From assembly GCF_910592395.1 (NCBI RefSeq), contig NC_088325.1:3937501-4001500 (forward strand): DNA of 64,000 nt, written 5' to 3'. Under the pieces are notes generated by a model, which saw only the letters and a program-made list of their open reading frames with translations, ran no database searches and was not told where the DNA came from. The stretch comes from Lineus longissimus. Its lineage: Eukaryota; Nemertea; Pilidiophora; Heteronemertea; Lineidae. Of the stretch, positions 53,816 through 64,000 are shown in pieces (position 1 is the first letter of the stretch; the number at the start of each line of letters is the position of its first letter). The translations under genes and the position numbers were made by a program.

Positions 53816-56623
53816 GAAGGTCCTAGATAGATCGATCGAGCGAAGCTCTCTGGGCTTTGTCCGATCTGGCCTAGATTGGTTTGTGATTGGTGATACAGGG
53901 TGTTGTACTGTATTAAGGAAAAGTAGTATTTCTAGAAATTGTGTTTTTACTAAAATCAAGGTCAATACCATGTTTTTTGGGGTCGTTTAAAAAAAGTCGT
54001 TTATTATCGTACATCATCTGTCCAATGTGAAAAGTGATATTTTTAGAAATGGCGTTTTTACTGAAATTGAGCTCAAAAAAACAACATGTTTTTTCGGCCG
54101 TTTTTAAAAAGTCATGGATTGGCGTACATCCTCTTTCCTATTACTCTAGAATCAAAATACATTGCATGCATTCGATCGACCACACCGATAACAACGTGAA
54201 ATCGAGGAATCTGGCAATACAAACGGATAATTGAGGAGTGTTATCTTGCTTCCGAAATTTGGTTCAGTGAGGTTGTTACCTCCGCAATTTATACCCGACT
54301 CATGGTTGGTTGAAGAATGTGGACAGTATCACCAGTAACCTGTTGGAATGACCCGCAAGCGTAAAAACGGTCAAACCGAAGAGTCGCAAGCAACTTTAAC
54401 TCAGGAGACAGCGCGTAATTCCCCCTAGTTTCCGATTCGAGGTCATCCCTCACAAGAAGAATGTTTGCTGATCAAACCGATATCGCTGATATAATCATAA
54501 GTCGTTTTAGAAGTCCAGCGGATTAGGTGATCACGAAAAAACCCTTTCTTTGCGAATTGCGCGCCTGTGTTCAATTTCATGTTGCCAAGCCAACCAAGAT
54601 CAACAAAATCATCTCTGACGAGTGCCGTGCTCAAAATGAACTGCAAGAACCAGTCCACTGAGAGTTAAGACTGAGTATGAGGCATGATAAAATAATGTTT
54701 TTACCTGACAAATAATTTTGACTATTCTATGATTGACGTGAAATATTTATGTATCATTCCAACAGATAGAAGCTTGAAATAAAGCCTATAATACATATTA
54801 TGTGGTTTGCATGCATAACGGTTAGATATAATTTTTTTGTTGATGAGGTTTACACCACCGGTTTTGCAGTCCCAGAAAGCCTCTGGCAGTACTAAGCAAA
54901 AATGTTCATGCTTTTGTCATTTTGGTTTTTTTTAAATTCCGCCGCCCGCTCAATCTTTTCCCTCGGCATCCCGTGCAATGCGATTAAACTGTCTAAATTT
55001 ATATAAGCATTGATCACGGCAGCGTACTTCTTTTACTGAGCGATTCTGGTCAAAAACGCAGGCGTGACACGCAAAGGTTGAGCGGAGAGAAGCTAGCCTC
55101 AGCCTGGTTGTTTATTTCAGACCACTTATCCTCATTTCCCCATTCAACATTGAGATTTTAATGAGGTTTATCGAAATCCGTGGTTTAAAAGAAAACTCGG
55201 ACAAGGTCGGAAGATTCTCCAACAAGTCATAAAACAACAGAGAAACCGTTTAGCCGAGGACCTGAATCTTACTGATTATATTGTAATCAAAACACTTATT
55301 AAATTCATTATATATTACTAAGATAAATATCGATAAGATTGAAATTAGAAGAATCTTATGAGAAAAATATTGTTGGATTTTTTTTCTTAGCAAGAAATTA
55401 TAAGAACAAAATTTCACTGAAGGTATAAATTATTGGTACGATATCTTAATAAATTATAGCAAATTAAAATTTGCTATAATTTATTAAGATTATTATTGAA
55501 AATAATTTTCCTAACAAGAAATTGGTAATTTCCATCTTACTATTTCTTCATTAAGAAAAATCTCAGTAATTACTTGGTAAGATAAATATCTTAAATGCAT
55601 TTGTTGCCGTACGCAGTGCACAGCAACTTAAAATTGTATTGATCACCGCTGGTGTTACAACCCTGATCTGAGATGCAAAAGTTCCCTTATTTGAAATTCC
55701 ACCATGTTGAGCATCACATGGTGTCATACTTATTTCTCGACTATGTATCTTATGAATAGACGTATTGGTAGAATTGTAAACTCGTCTGGCAATTAAAAAA
55801 AGCTGAAAATGGTACAAATTACATCAAGAGGTACACCATTCAATCCTGTTGGTACGTTTTCATCTCGTCTGCGGAGTCATGCATTTTTGCACCGAAATCG
55901 AATCCGTCCCAATAAGATGTCGATTTCAATCAGTGAGTCAATAAACATACAAATACGTCCAATTCTAAATTACCTGACAACAAGGTCCCATTGCTTAAAG
56001 AATGGGACCTTATTCTTACCATTTGCCCAAATGAAGTGGCCTTTTATTAATTGCTCTTTTAGAACATCTGCAAAAGGGATACCCTTGATATACACAATCG
56101 ATATCCAAACGATCAATTTTTAAAGTATTTGGAAGGCAATAGGCAATATTTAGAATTTTGTAAACCAAGGCCTTTTCGGGAATTACTTTGTTTATACCAA
56201 TTAAATGTATTTTTAGAAAAAAACGGATCGTTAGCACCTACACGCACCATGCCTCGATGTGTGAGTCCAAATCTGAAACGGATATGTCGCATCGTGAAGT
56301 CTGTAGGATTGTTCATATCTCAAATTATGACCTTTTATTAAAAGCTAATTAACTCAATTCTAATTGGTCAAAATTGATATTTCTTTTTTGCAAATGGGAA
56401 GGTAAAGGTTGGAACTAAAACATACATTGAAATAAATAGATACCCTTTTGTGAATAATATGTTAGAGAAATTCTTGTTGGAAGCGCACACTTGAAGTGTC
56501 ATAGATGAACCCTAGCCTCAAGTAAGCCCACATATTATTTGTGACTTTCACAAACGCAAACGCCTGTCCCATTGTTCCACATCGTGATCAAGAGCTCGAA
56601 CAATGGGATAGGCGATCACGTTG
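53816..56623. other. Non-coding part of Ig locus copy 1
   Basis: No supported exon is seen. From about 54690 the sequence matches the second copy from about 60105 (shared blocks around TTTGCATGCATAA, CAGTACTAAGCAAAAATGTT and TTAGCAAGAAATTA). A tail exon equivalent to 63764-63915 was not found here. Confidence 0.45.
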
Positions 56624-56742
56624 GCGTCTCGGGAGCTTTACTCCCTAATACCGGGTATAGATGGCGGGGTAGAGATCGGTGTTAGATACACTGCTTCAGT
56701 CATTTCGGGAATCCCCTATGGTCGTGATAGTATGCCTAAAAG
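56624..56742 (+). repeat. Dispersed repeat, copy 2 (matches 3479-3598)
   Basis: Near-identical to 3479-3598, it lies directly upstream of the second Ig copy. Confidence 0.7.
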
Positions 56743-56823
56743 ACTTGCCAAAGCAAATTGCTTTTTTCAATACCTCTCCAAATGTGGACTTGACAGTTAA
56801 AAGCATACTCGCGTCTAATTGAT

Positions 56824-56912
56824 AGGTCCGGATCTAGATAGTAAATCTTCATTACTTCTTTTACATTATTGACCGGTGTTTATTCCAGTACAGCCAGGAC
56901 CAGTCAACATTC
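56824..56912 (+). pseudogene. Truncated duplicate of the V-exon 5' boundary
   Basis: A partial copy of the intron end and the first roughly 45 bases of the V-like exon (ATTGACCGGTGTTTATTCCA, then CAGTACAGCCAGGACCAGT) precedes the real exon by about 100 bases. Its acceptor reads TTACATTATTG rather than TTTCAG, so it should not be spliced. Confidence 0.65.
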
Positions 56913-56961
56913 ACCACTTGATGCCTTAGATCCAAAGAGTAAATCGTCGTTTTCTTTTCAG

Positions 56962-57291
56962 CATTGACCGGTGCTAATTACCAGAATGATATCACAGTAC
57001 AGCCAGGACCAGTTGAAGTGAAGCAAGGACAGAACGTGAGGCTGTGGTGCAAACTGAAATACGACCGTGATAAAATAGTGCCAGTAAACTGGCAAACCCC
57101 GCCAAAATTCCAAACAAGAACCGACGATTGTTCTTCTTTTGCAAAGGATAAATATGCCATGTCATGTTCAGATGCCAGATACCCTTTTAGGTATTATAAT
57201 ATGACAATAATGGATGTCCAATGGGCCGATAATGGGGAATATCGGTGTATGTATACTAACCCTATGGACATTGTGGATTTACAAGTTTTGG
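56962..57291 (+). CDS. Ig V-like domain exon, copy 2
   Basis: This 330-bp phase 1-1 exon is collinear with 51273-51602. It keeps the Cys in NVRLWCKLKYD, the Trp in VPVNWQTPP and the Cys in DNGEYRCMYT, along with the two extra Cys. The many amino-acid replacements fall mostly between the conserved framework positions. The open frame and intact splice sites indicate a functional exon. Confidence 0.85.
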
Positions 57292-57836
57292 GTAAGTTAT
57301 AATCAGGAGCTACACAAACATAAGGCATACGAGCACCCTAATCTAAGAACTCACGAATTAGAAATAAAGTTGATTGCAAATGAATAGGATGCAAGAGTGG
57401 TTCTTTCGGCGCTTATGACACTGAAACTAGTGAAGGTGCTCAAGTCGTGATTTAAATTAAGGTTTACAAAAATGTACCATGATTGAAGCATCTATATCCC
57501 CGGTTGTTGAAGTAGCGGTAGCCAAGTCAGCTACAGTACACTGTACAGTGCGGCTCATATAAATACAAATACATACTTAATACGAAATCTCGTGACCTAA
57601 TGCACCAGACTCAGGCTGCGCAATTTTTTTCAGTTTTTTTCTAATCGTACTTTGATTTATGACAGAAATAAGTTTGCATGGATTTTTTATCATATAACTT
57701 TTTTAATTCAAACTCTTTGTTTAAATTCTTGCTAAAATTACAGACAAAAATATTCGGAAACACTATTTCGCCCTCAGTGTTCATGAGAACCATGTGCTTC
57801 CACTTTGTAGGCTGATTTTCTCTTGTCAATTTCCAG

Positions 57837-58804
57837 TTCCGGTAACAGATGTGACACTAGAAAAAGTCGTCAAAAGCTATGCTGCGGAGCCCCAGCGCCT
57901 GTATGAGATCTTTACCTGCACAACAAACTGTGCATTTCCAGCACCCAAGATTTCATGGCTTGTAAATGACGTAAGTAGAGCAATATCAGAGGACGATGTC
58001 TTGATTTTAGAAGGTCTACACCAATTGAAACGATTTATTGATAATTGGTTTGAGGAGACTGCTAGGGGGACTATTGGCAAGAGAGGGGCTAAATTGGCCA
58101 TCTTCAGGGGACTGCTATACACTGTAAGAGCCCTGGGTGATCATTTCGAATTCAGCACTAAGTATATTCCTCGTGCAAGCGTGAATCATTGCGACATAAT
58201 GTGAGATGTGAAATAGTGACCTTGTGTAACTTTATCATGCCTGCCTAGCTGTTGCCTATATTTCCCTTTCCAGATGAAGTCGGTGACAGTGGTTCCTCAA
58301 GCAATAAAGCTACTGTGCAGTTTTTAAATGACTCTTGTTCAATAATAAAATCATAACAAAATACTTCTTTATAAGGACCCTTGGCACTAGGAAATGCTGT
58401 CACTAATTGAGAGAGTTACACTGATTATCTGGAAAAAAGTGCTGTACATTTAAAAGGAAACGACCTTTTGCTACCAGTGCAGCATTTTAAATAGAGAGGG
58501 TATCCTTCATTATAGCGGTGTCCGCTAAAGGGAGGTTCCACAGTAGTGTAAGAGATTAAGATGAAATAGACCTTTAGCTTTACCATTACCATACGTATTT
58601 TCCAGCAACTCTTTAACGGCATACCGACGGTCAAAGAGTTAGACTGCTCTGGGGCCAAGGACGGCCAGAAACAGACTATGAGCACAGTGTTAGTAAGGAG
58701 CACAGACACTGATAAGGAGAGAACAGAATATAACATTTCGTGTACGGCAGAAAACGTCGTTGGAGAGCCAAATGTTTCAGAGGCAATGGCTGTCAATAAT
58801 GATG
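57837..58804 (+). CDS. Second Ig-like domain, split over two exons, copy 2
   Basis: Exons 57837-57970 and 58606-58804 are the exact size counterparts of copy 1 (134 and 199 bases). They keep FTCTTNCAFPAPKISWLVN and YNISCTAENVVGEP. The second exon is much more similar between copies than the V exon, which suggests either constraint or recent gene conversion. It exits in phase 1, compatible with the transmembrane exon at 63764. Confidence 0.8.
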
Positions 58805-61144
58805 GTAAGCATCTTACAATTGTTTGCGTTATCATATAGCGTTGTTTATTTTTTGAGACCTCCCGCAATGTTTATTTCGGTTCTGCAGGCCAGTTGAAAT
58901 AATAATCATGTCTAAAAATGAAAATAACTTAATTTCAGAAACAGAATAAAAGTTTTCCTATACTGGTTCCCTACCACTATTTTTTTTAAATGCCATGTTC
59001 AACATGTTCAATGTTCAGACCACTTCTAAGAAAGAAATCATTGTTTAATAGGTGAGGTATCCTGAAAGTATCATGAAAGCTTTATTAGCCAAGAAAACGT
59101 TTCAAAATTTTAGACCTTTTTTAGTTTCGCTTGCCGGATCAAATAGCTATTTGAAGGTTAATTCTAAAATACCTTGGTACCGTAAAGTCAACTTTTAAAT
59201 GGAAAATGCATAAGCCTCGTTCTGAGAGCGGAGTGTTTTGGACACGCAACCAAGATGCTCTACCAAAGTTCCCTCGGGTTGCACTAAAATGTGGAACCAT
59301 GCACACGTCACGTCAATGGAATTTCAGCTCACTTCAGAAGTTTGAGGCTCTCAAAACACTGCTTCAAACACAAATCAGTCAAGGAAGCATCAACCACCCT
59401 AAGTTTTTTAATGAGCACTACACATATTTGCAGAGAAAAACGCTCCAAATAGCCCATTTGCACGGATTTTAGCATCACTTGAGCGAGCCGATGCGGACTT
59501 CCTATGCGCGCTGTACAAAATGTACATGTCTCATTTTCTGTAACGTTGCCGTAACATAATGTAAACAATGGCGCTACCGGCGCTCCGGCCGGGCCGGCGA
59601 TGGATGGAATTTGCCAAATTCGCACATATTCAAGTTATTTTCGTGGCCTATCTTTTTAAGTTTGAGGTATTTTAGAATAGAAATTGAACCCTCGGCTTCG
59701 GACCTTGGTTGAGTTACCAAGACACTCTCGGGTGGAGCTAAAATTTCGTCCAAACCCTCGCCTGTCGGCTCGGGTTTGGACTGTATTTTAGCTCCACCCG
59801 AGAGTGTCTTGGTAACTCAACCAAGGTCCTCCGCCTCGGGTTCAATTCCTTAAACGTAAATCAACTCAATTTCTCCTCGCCAGGGGCAAGAATCATAAAT
59901 ACACAGAAAGCATATGTCGCTTTATCATACCTCATTATGTGGGCCAATCACGTCGCGTCATTCGCCGTCACGTGCCATGCGATAAATCTATTATTATATG
60001 GTATTATTTTACTGATGACGTCATCGATGACGCGTTATGTGGCTTGCCGCCCAGGTACCGTCTCGACTTAAATTATAATGCGCCGTACTTATTAAAACGG
60101 GTAAAGCCTCGGGAAATAATGTATTTACCGGACAAATAAGGTTGACTATTCTATGGGTTGTTGTGCAATATTTATATATCATTCTTAGAAATAGAAGCTT
60201 CAATAAAGTCTATGCGGTTTGCATGCATAAAGATTAGATATGCAAAATTTGTTGATGAGGTTTACACCACCGGTTTGGCAGTACCAGAGTATTTATAATA
60301 TTTGAAAGACTCTGGCAGTACTAAGCAAAAATGTTTATGCTGTCGTCATTTTGTTGTTTTTTAATTCCGCCGCCCGCTGTTCCCTCGGCATCCCAAGCAA
60401 TGCGATTAAACTCTCTATATTAGGTCTTGATCATGGCAGAGTCATTCTGTTATTGAATGATTCTGGTCATAAGGCGGGCTAACACCGATACACCCAGGCG
60501 TGACATGCAAATGGTGAACAAAGAGAAGCTAGCTCACTCTTGGTGTTTGGTTCAGGCCTCATAACCTCATTTCCCCATTCAACATTGGGATTTTAATTAG
60601 GTTTCTCGAAATCCGTGGTTTAAAAGAAAACTCGGACAAGGTCGGTAGATTCTCCAACAAGTCATAAAACAATCGAGAAACCGTTTAGCCAGGGACTTGA
60701 ACATTATTGATTATTATTGTAATCAAATTACTTATTAAATTCGTTATATATTACTAATTATTACTAAGATAGATATTGATAAGATTGAAATCGCAAGAAT
60801 CTTATAAGAAAAGTCTTGTCGGAATTTTTTTCGTAGCAATAAATCATAAGAAAACAATTTCACTTAAGTTATTATCGGTTAGATATCAATTTGCTATAAC
60901 TTAGCAAGAACATAATTGACAATAATTTTTCTAACAAGAAATTGGTAATTTCTATCTAGCTATTTCTGTGTTAAGAAAAATATCGGTAGTTACTTGGCAA
61001 GATCAATATCTTAAACTCATTAATTGCCGTAACCAGTGCACAGCAACTTAAAATCGAATTGATCACCCAGGTGTCAAACAGTTACCATCCTGATCTGAGA
61101 TGCAAGAGTTCCCTTATTTGAAATTCCACCATGTTAATCATCAC
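58805..61144. other. Intron or intergenic DNA with a hairpin
   Basis: No exon is supported. The region after 60100 is collinear with 54690-55740. Confidence 0.45.
59682..59846. repeat. 165-bp inverted repeat with a short loop
   Basis: The arms, about 75 bases each, start AATTGAACCCTCGGCTTCGG and contain TTGAGTTACCAAGACACTCT. They are separated by a loop of about 14 bases near 59765. It has no counterpart in Ig copy 1 and is probably a small foldback insertion. Confidence 0.85.
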
Positions 61145-61693
61145 ATGGTGTATGAGGCCCCATAAGGGAATTAAATTATTTGACGAAATTATTTGAAATA
61201 AGCAAATTATATCGAAATAAATGAGTGAACGAAGTCAAGATTATTTCCAAACCATAAATTTGCTTATTCCAATTGTATTCAAACCATTTACTGTTCCTAT
61301 CGATATTGTTTCAAACAATGTATTTGCTCTCTTTTGATTATATTCATCCAAGCAAACAACGCAACTTTATTGTTTTCAAATAATACATTTTCTGAATATA
61401 CGTTGTTTCAAATAATCGAACTGTCTCGAAATGATGGTTTGTTAAATAATCAAAATTAAAAAAAGTCATGGTTTCTCAAACCAGGAAATAGTCCATTGCA
61501 TTGGATGATAAACAATCACGCACAAAATCATTATTTCCAAACCGTCACTTTAACAAACTGATCGCTTCAAATCATGAAAGTATGCACGAAATCATTTGTG
61601 TACAATCTAATTGGACTCATCTAATGTTGATTATTTGCATCCCAGCAACGTTTTTTCAAACCATGAAAACGCGAACTCTGATTGTTTCCATCC

Positions 61694-61875
61694 AATCACT
61701 TCCAAAAGTCAATGTTTCCATCCAAGCAAAACTACGTTCATGGTATGCGCACATGGTTTGCGCAGTAGACGGGTTTGAATTTGAACTTAATAAAACCCGT
61801 CTACTGCGCAAACCATGTGCGCATACCATGAACGTAGTTTTGCTTGGATGCAAACAATGGCTTTTGGAAGTGATT
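61694..61875. repeat. Nested palindrome inside the foldback element
   Basis: Arms of about 83 bases start AATCACTTCCAAAAG and run to CAGTAGACGGGTTTT, with a spacer of about 16 bases. The inner 55 bases of each arm are an exact match. Confidence 0.9.
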
Positions 61876-62176
61876 ACCGTTACCGTTACCGTTACCGTCA
61901 TAGCGGCATCTTGGCCCATGAAGGGTCTTTGCCTCCTTCATACGTAACTTCTGCACTTCTTCATTTTATACGCATGCGGGTTTAACACAGTGGGAAGAAA
62001 CAAAAAATTTTTAACTTTTTACACTATTTACAGATTGTCAGTGACCTTCATTTCTTCTTTAGTCGTTCTATATATAGCAATTCGCATCCTAACTCTCTTT
62101 TTCTGGTATCTGATTTTCATCAACATATCTTACTTGTCCTTCAATGATCCGGCATATATATATCATGTACCAGCCA

Positions 62177-62456
62177 CTAAAATTCGTACATATCCTTTGA
62201 TTTGCCCCATAGTTTATCAAGCCTGTTTTTAAAGACATTTACAGAAGGTGCCATCACCACATCAGCCGGAAGAGCATTCCATTCGTGTACGATCCCACTT
62301 GTAAAACAGTTCTCCCTCAGATTGGTATTGTACCTGTTAACTTCCAACTTCAGAGGGTGGCCTGTCAAGTTGCGATTCTGGTGGTAAGGGATCTCCATTT
62401 GCGTTCTTATCAACCCATGCGCTATCTTGTACATGAATATCATGTCGCCCTTGATT
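62177..62456 (-). pseudogene. LINE open-reading-frame C-terminal fragment
   Basis: The minus strand encodes KGDMIFMYKIAHGLI, then LTGHPLKLEVNRYNTNLREN, then VHEWNALPADVVMAPSVNVF and KNRLDKLW. This is the conserved extreme C-terminus of CR1/L2-type LINE proteins, after the reverse transcriptase. Only this tail is present, fused directly to the right arm of the foldback element. Confidence 0.8.
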
Positions 62457-63004
62457 GGATGGAAACAATCAGAGTTCGCGTTTTCATGGTTTGAAAAAAC
62501 GTTGCTGGGATGCAAATAATCAACATTAGATGAGTACAATTAGATTGTATACAAATAATTTCGTGCATACTTTCATGATTTGAAACAATCAGTTTGTTAA
62601 AGTGATGGTTTGGAAATAATGATTTTGTGCGTGATTGTTTATCATCCAATGCAATGGACTATTTCCTGGTTTGAGAAACCATGACTTTTTTAATTTTGAT
62701 TATTTAACAAACCATCATTTCGAGACAGTTTGATTATTTGAAACCACGGATATTCAGAAAATGTATTATTTGAAAACAATAAAGTTACGTTGTTTGATTG
62801 GATGAATATAATCAAAAGAGAGCAAATTCATTGTTTGAAACAATATCGATAGGAACAGTAAATGGTTTGAATACAATTGGAATAAGCAAATTTATGGTTG
62901 GGAAATAATCTTGACTTCGTTCACTCATTTATTTCGATATAATTTGCTTATTTCAAATAATTTCGTCAAATAATTTAATTCCCACATGGCGCCTCATAAT
63001 GGTG

Positions 63005-63763
63005 TCCTACTTATTTCTCGAATATGTATCTTATGGAAAGACTTTGCCAATATTGTAAACTCGTCTGGCAATTAAAACAAGCTGAAATGGTACACATTAC
63101 ATCAAAAAGTACACCATTCGATCCTGCTTGTACGTTTTCATCATGTCGGAGCCATTCTTGTTTGCTCCCGAATCGAACCCACCCCATTTAGATGTCGATT
63201 TCAATCAGTGAGAAAATAAACAAACAAATGCGTGCAATTCTGAATTACCTGACAACAAGGTCCCATGGCTTATAGGCCGCGTATCCGATAGAAAAGAGGA
63301 CAGTATTCTTACCATTTGCCCAAATAAAGTGGCCTTTAAATAATTGTCCTTTTAGAACATCTGCAATAGGAATACAAGTAAGATACACAATGAGAAAGTA
63401 CTAAGCATCGTCCTTCAGTGGCATAAAAAACACGAGTATTATTGCAGCCTTTCGGATGAGGAAGTTTTTTGATTCAAGAAATGATCGCGCGAGGGCGCAA
63501 GTCTCATTTTGGTACATGTATGATGTGACACTCTTTTTGAAGCTCCAGGTGCACACAATATAGTGAATACAGTAGCGCCACTGAGGACTGATGTTGGCAT
63601 ATCATAATTAACTGAGGGTGTTTGAAACATGGCAGACGGTCGTTCAAATAATGGTGAACGGGTGATTGTGTTTTCTCACAGAGCCGCTGGGGTTTATATT
63701 CATGCATATCAGCTTCAATGATATTGATGTCTTAAATTGTTAATGACTTATTGTTGTTTCCAG
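63005..63763. other. Non-coding DNA before the transmembrane exon
   Basis: The first roughly 390 bases are the end of the segmental duplication. The rest has no supported feature. Confidence 0.5.
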
Positions 63764-63915
63764 TATCCCGGCCGGTAACTCCCTGTCCACCTCAGCCCAT
63801 TATGGCTAAACCTTTTTGGCAAATAGTGGCAGTGGCACTATTTCTATTGCTTGTCACAGCAATCATGATCGCCTTCATTGCCATGCGCGAAAGACATCAT
63901 CGACAGGCTCTCAGA
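63764..63915 (+). CDS. Transmembrane exon of the Ig receptor
   Basis: The acceptor TTTCCAG precedes 63764 and the donor GTGAGT follows 63915. The exon enters in phase 1, matching the exit of the Ig exons at 52922 and 58804. It encodes a short Pro-rich stalk (RPVTPCPPQPIMAKP), a single membrane helix (FWQIVAVALFLLLVTAIMIA) and the start of a basic cytoplasmic tail (MRERHHRQALR). It therefore makes the Ig exons part of a type I membrane receptor. The cytoplasmic part continues beyond the window. I infer the linkage from order and phase and have not seen it in a transcript. Confidence 0.75.
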
Positions 63916-64000
63916 GTGAGTTTTCAGATTATTTTTGTTGCAGCTTCTTGGCACTTTTCTTAACCATTTGCTGTTGCATAATCGGCTCAGTAGCTACCTT

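Larger units (their letters stand above)
51236..56100 (+). repeat. Segmental duplication, copy 1 of the Ig locus
   Basis: Exons and introns match 56927-63390 in order over most of their length, including the distal non-coding blocks around 54690-55800. The copies differ by indels and by a foldback element present only in copy 2. A Harbinger fragment is seen at 53570-53815 in copy 1. Confidence 0.8.
61151..62998. mobile_element. Foldback element with 543-bp arms (1848 bp)
   Basis: The arms at 61151-61693 and 62457-62998 are inverted copies starting TATGAGGC. The 6-bp direct repeat ATGGTG flanks them (61145-61150 and 62999-63004). The corresponding site in Ig copy 1 (about 55720) is empty and contains a single ATGGTG, which proves insertion after the duplication. 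Inside are a nested palindrome (61694-61875), a TTACCG microsatellite and a LINE fragment. No transposase is present. Confidence 0.9.
56927..63390 (+). repeat. Segmental duplication, copy 2 of the Ig locus
   Basis: It is collinear with 51236-56100. It is longer mainly because of the foldback insertion at 61151-62998. Confidence 0.8.

Noticed and set aside
61501-61947. A 148-residue frame in the foldback element
   Set aside because: It runs through an inverted arm and the nested palindrome, and its mirror image is open at 62440-62649. It is a by-product of the repeat.

Overview
The window is eukaryotic DNA. Genes are split by GT-AG introns whose phases match across exons, there are immunoglobulin-domain receptor exons, and the DNA between genes is packed with transposon remains. 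The repertoire (Ig receptors, DIRS, BEL/Pao, Ginger-like, Harbinger and Mutator-like remnants, a virus-like integrated element, and frequent TAGGCCTA-type words) suggests an invertebrate animal, probably a marine deuterostome such as an echinoderm, hemichordate or amphioxus. I cannot fix the species from sequence alone.

Layout, left to right. About 70-3160 is a decayed DIRS-like tyrosine-recombinase retrotransposon with inverted terminal repeats and a nested MITE. An Ig-domain exon lies on the minus strand at 5218-5547. A clean six-exon plus-strand gene of 292 codons with an unrecognised product runs from 7923 to 10892. Next come a Mutator-like MITE with a 9-bp target duplication (11600-12531) and a Ginger-like DNA transposon (13357-17052) that holds two further nested elements. 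A LINE reverse-transcriptase fragment (18900-19520) abuts a G-rich minisatellite.

The centrepiece is a compact virus-like element, at least 20784-33755. It carries nine tightly packed genes: an HNH-type nuclease, a retrovirus-type integrase with a chromodomain, an A32-like packaging ATPase, candidate major and minor capsid proteins, two small membrane proteins, a large coiled-coil membrane protein and a 455-residue protein. This is a Polinton/Maverick or adintovirus-like gene set, but I find no DNA polymerase, no adenovirus-type protease and no terminal repeats. Seven of the nine start codons sit directly in TAAATG and the other two have TAAAT within ten bases, which recalls the late promoters of large DNA viruses. 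Integrase and ATPase start head to head inside one 10-bp palindrome. The element is partly broken: a nonsense codon in the integrase, a frameshift in the candidate major capsid gene, and a 4681-bp insertion in the minor capsid gene. That insertion has inverted ends and a TTAA duplication and carries its own intact five-exon gene of unknown function.

From 34 to 48 kb the window holds a 100-bp tandem repeat, a 241-residue ORF, an internally deleted BEL/Pao retrotransposon with its 3' LTR, a 459-bp near-perfect palindrome, a 4.8-kb element with long subrepeat-bearing inverted ends, and several nested palindromic elements. A 45-bp coding-like minisatellite follows at 48.5 kb.

From 51.2 kb to the end is a tandemly duplicated Ig receptor locus. 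Each copy has a V-like Ig exon and a second Ig domain split over two exons, and a phase-compatible transmembrane exon lies at 63764-63915. The second copy carries an 1848-bp foldback element that is absent from the first, so its empty target site can be read directly.
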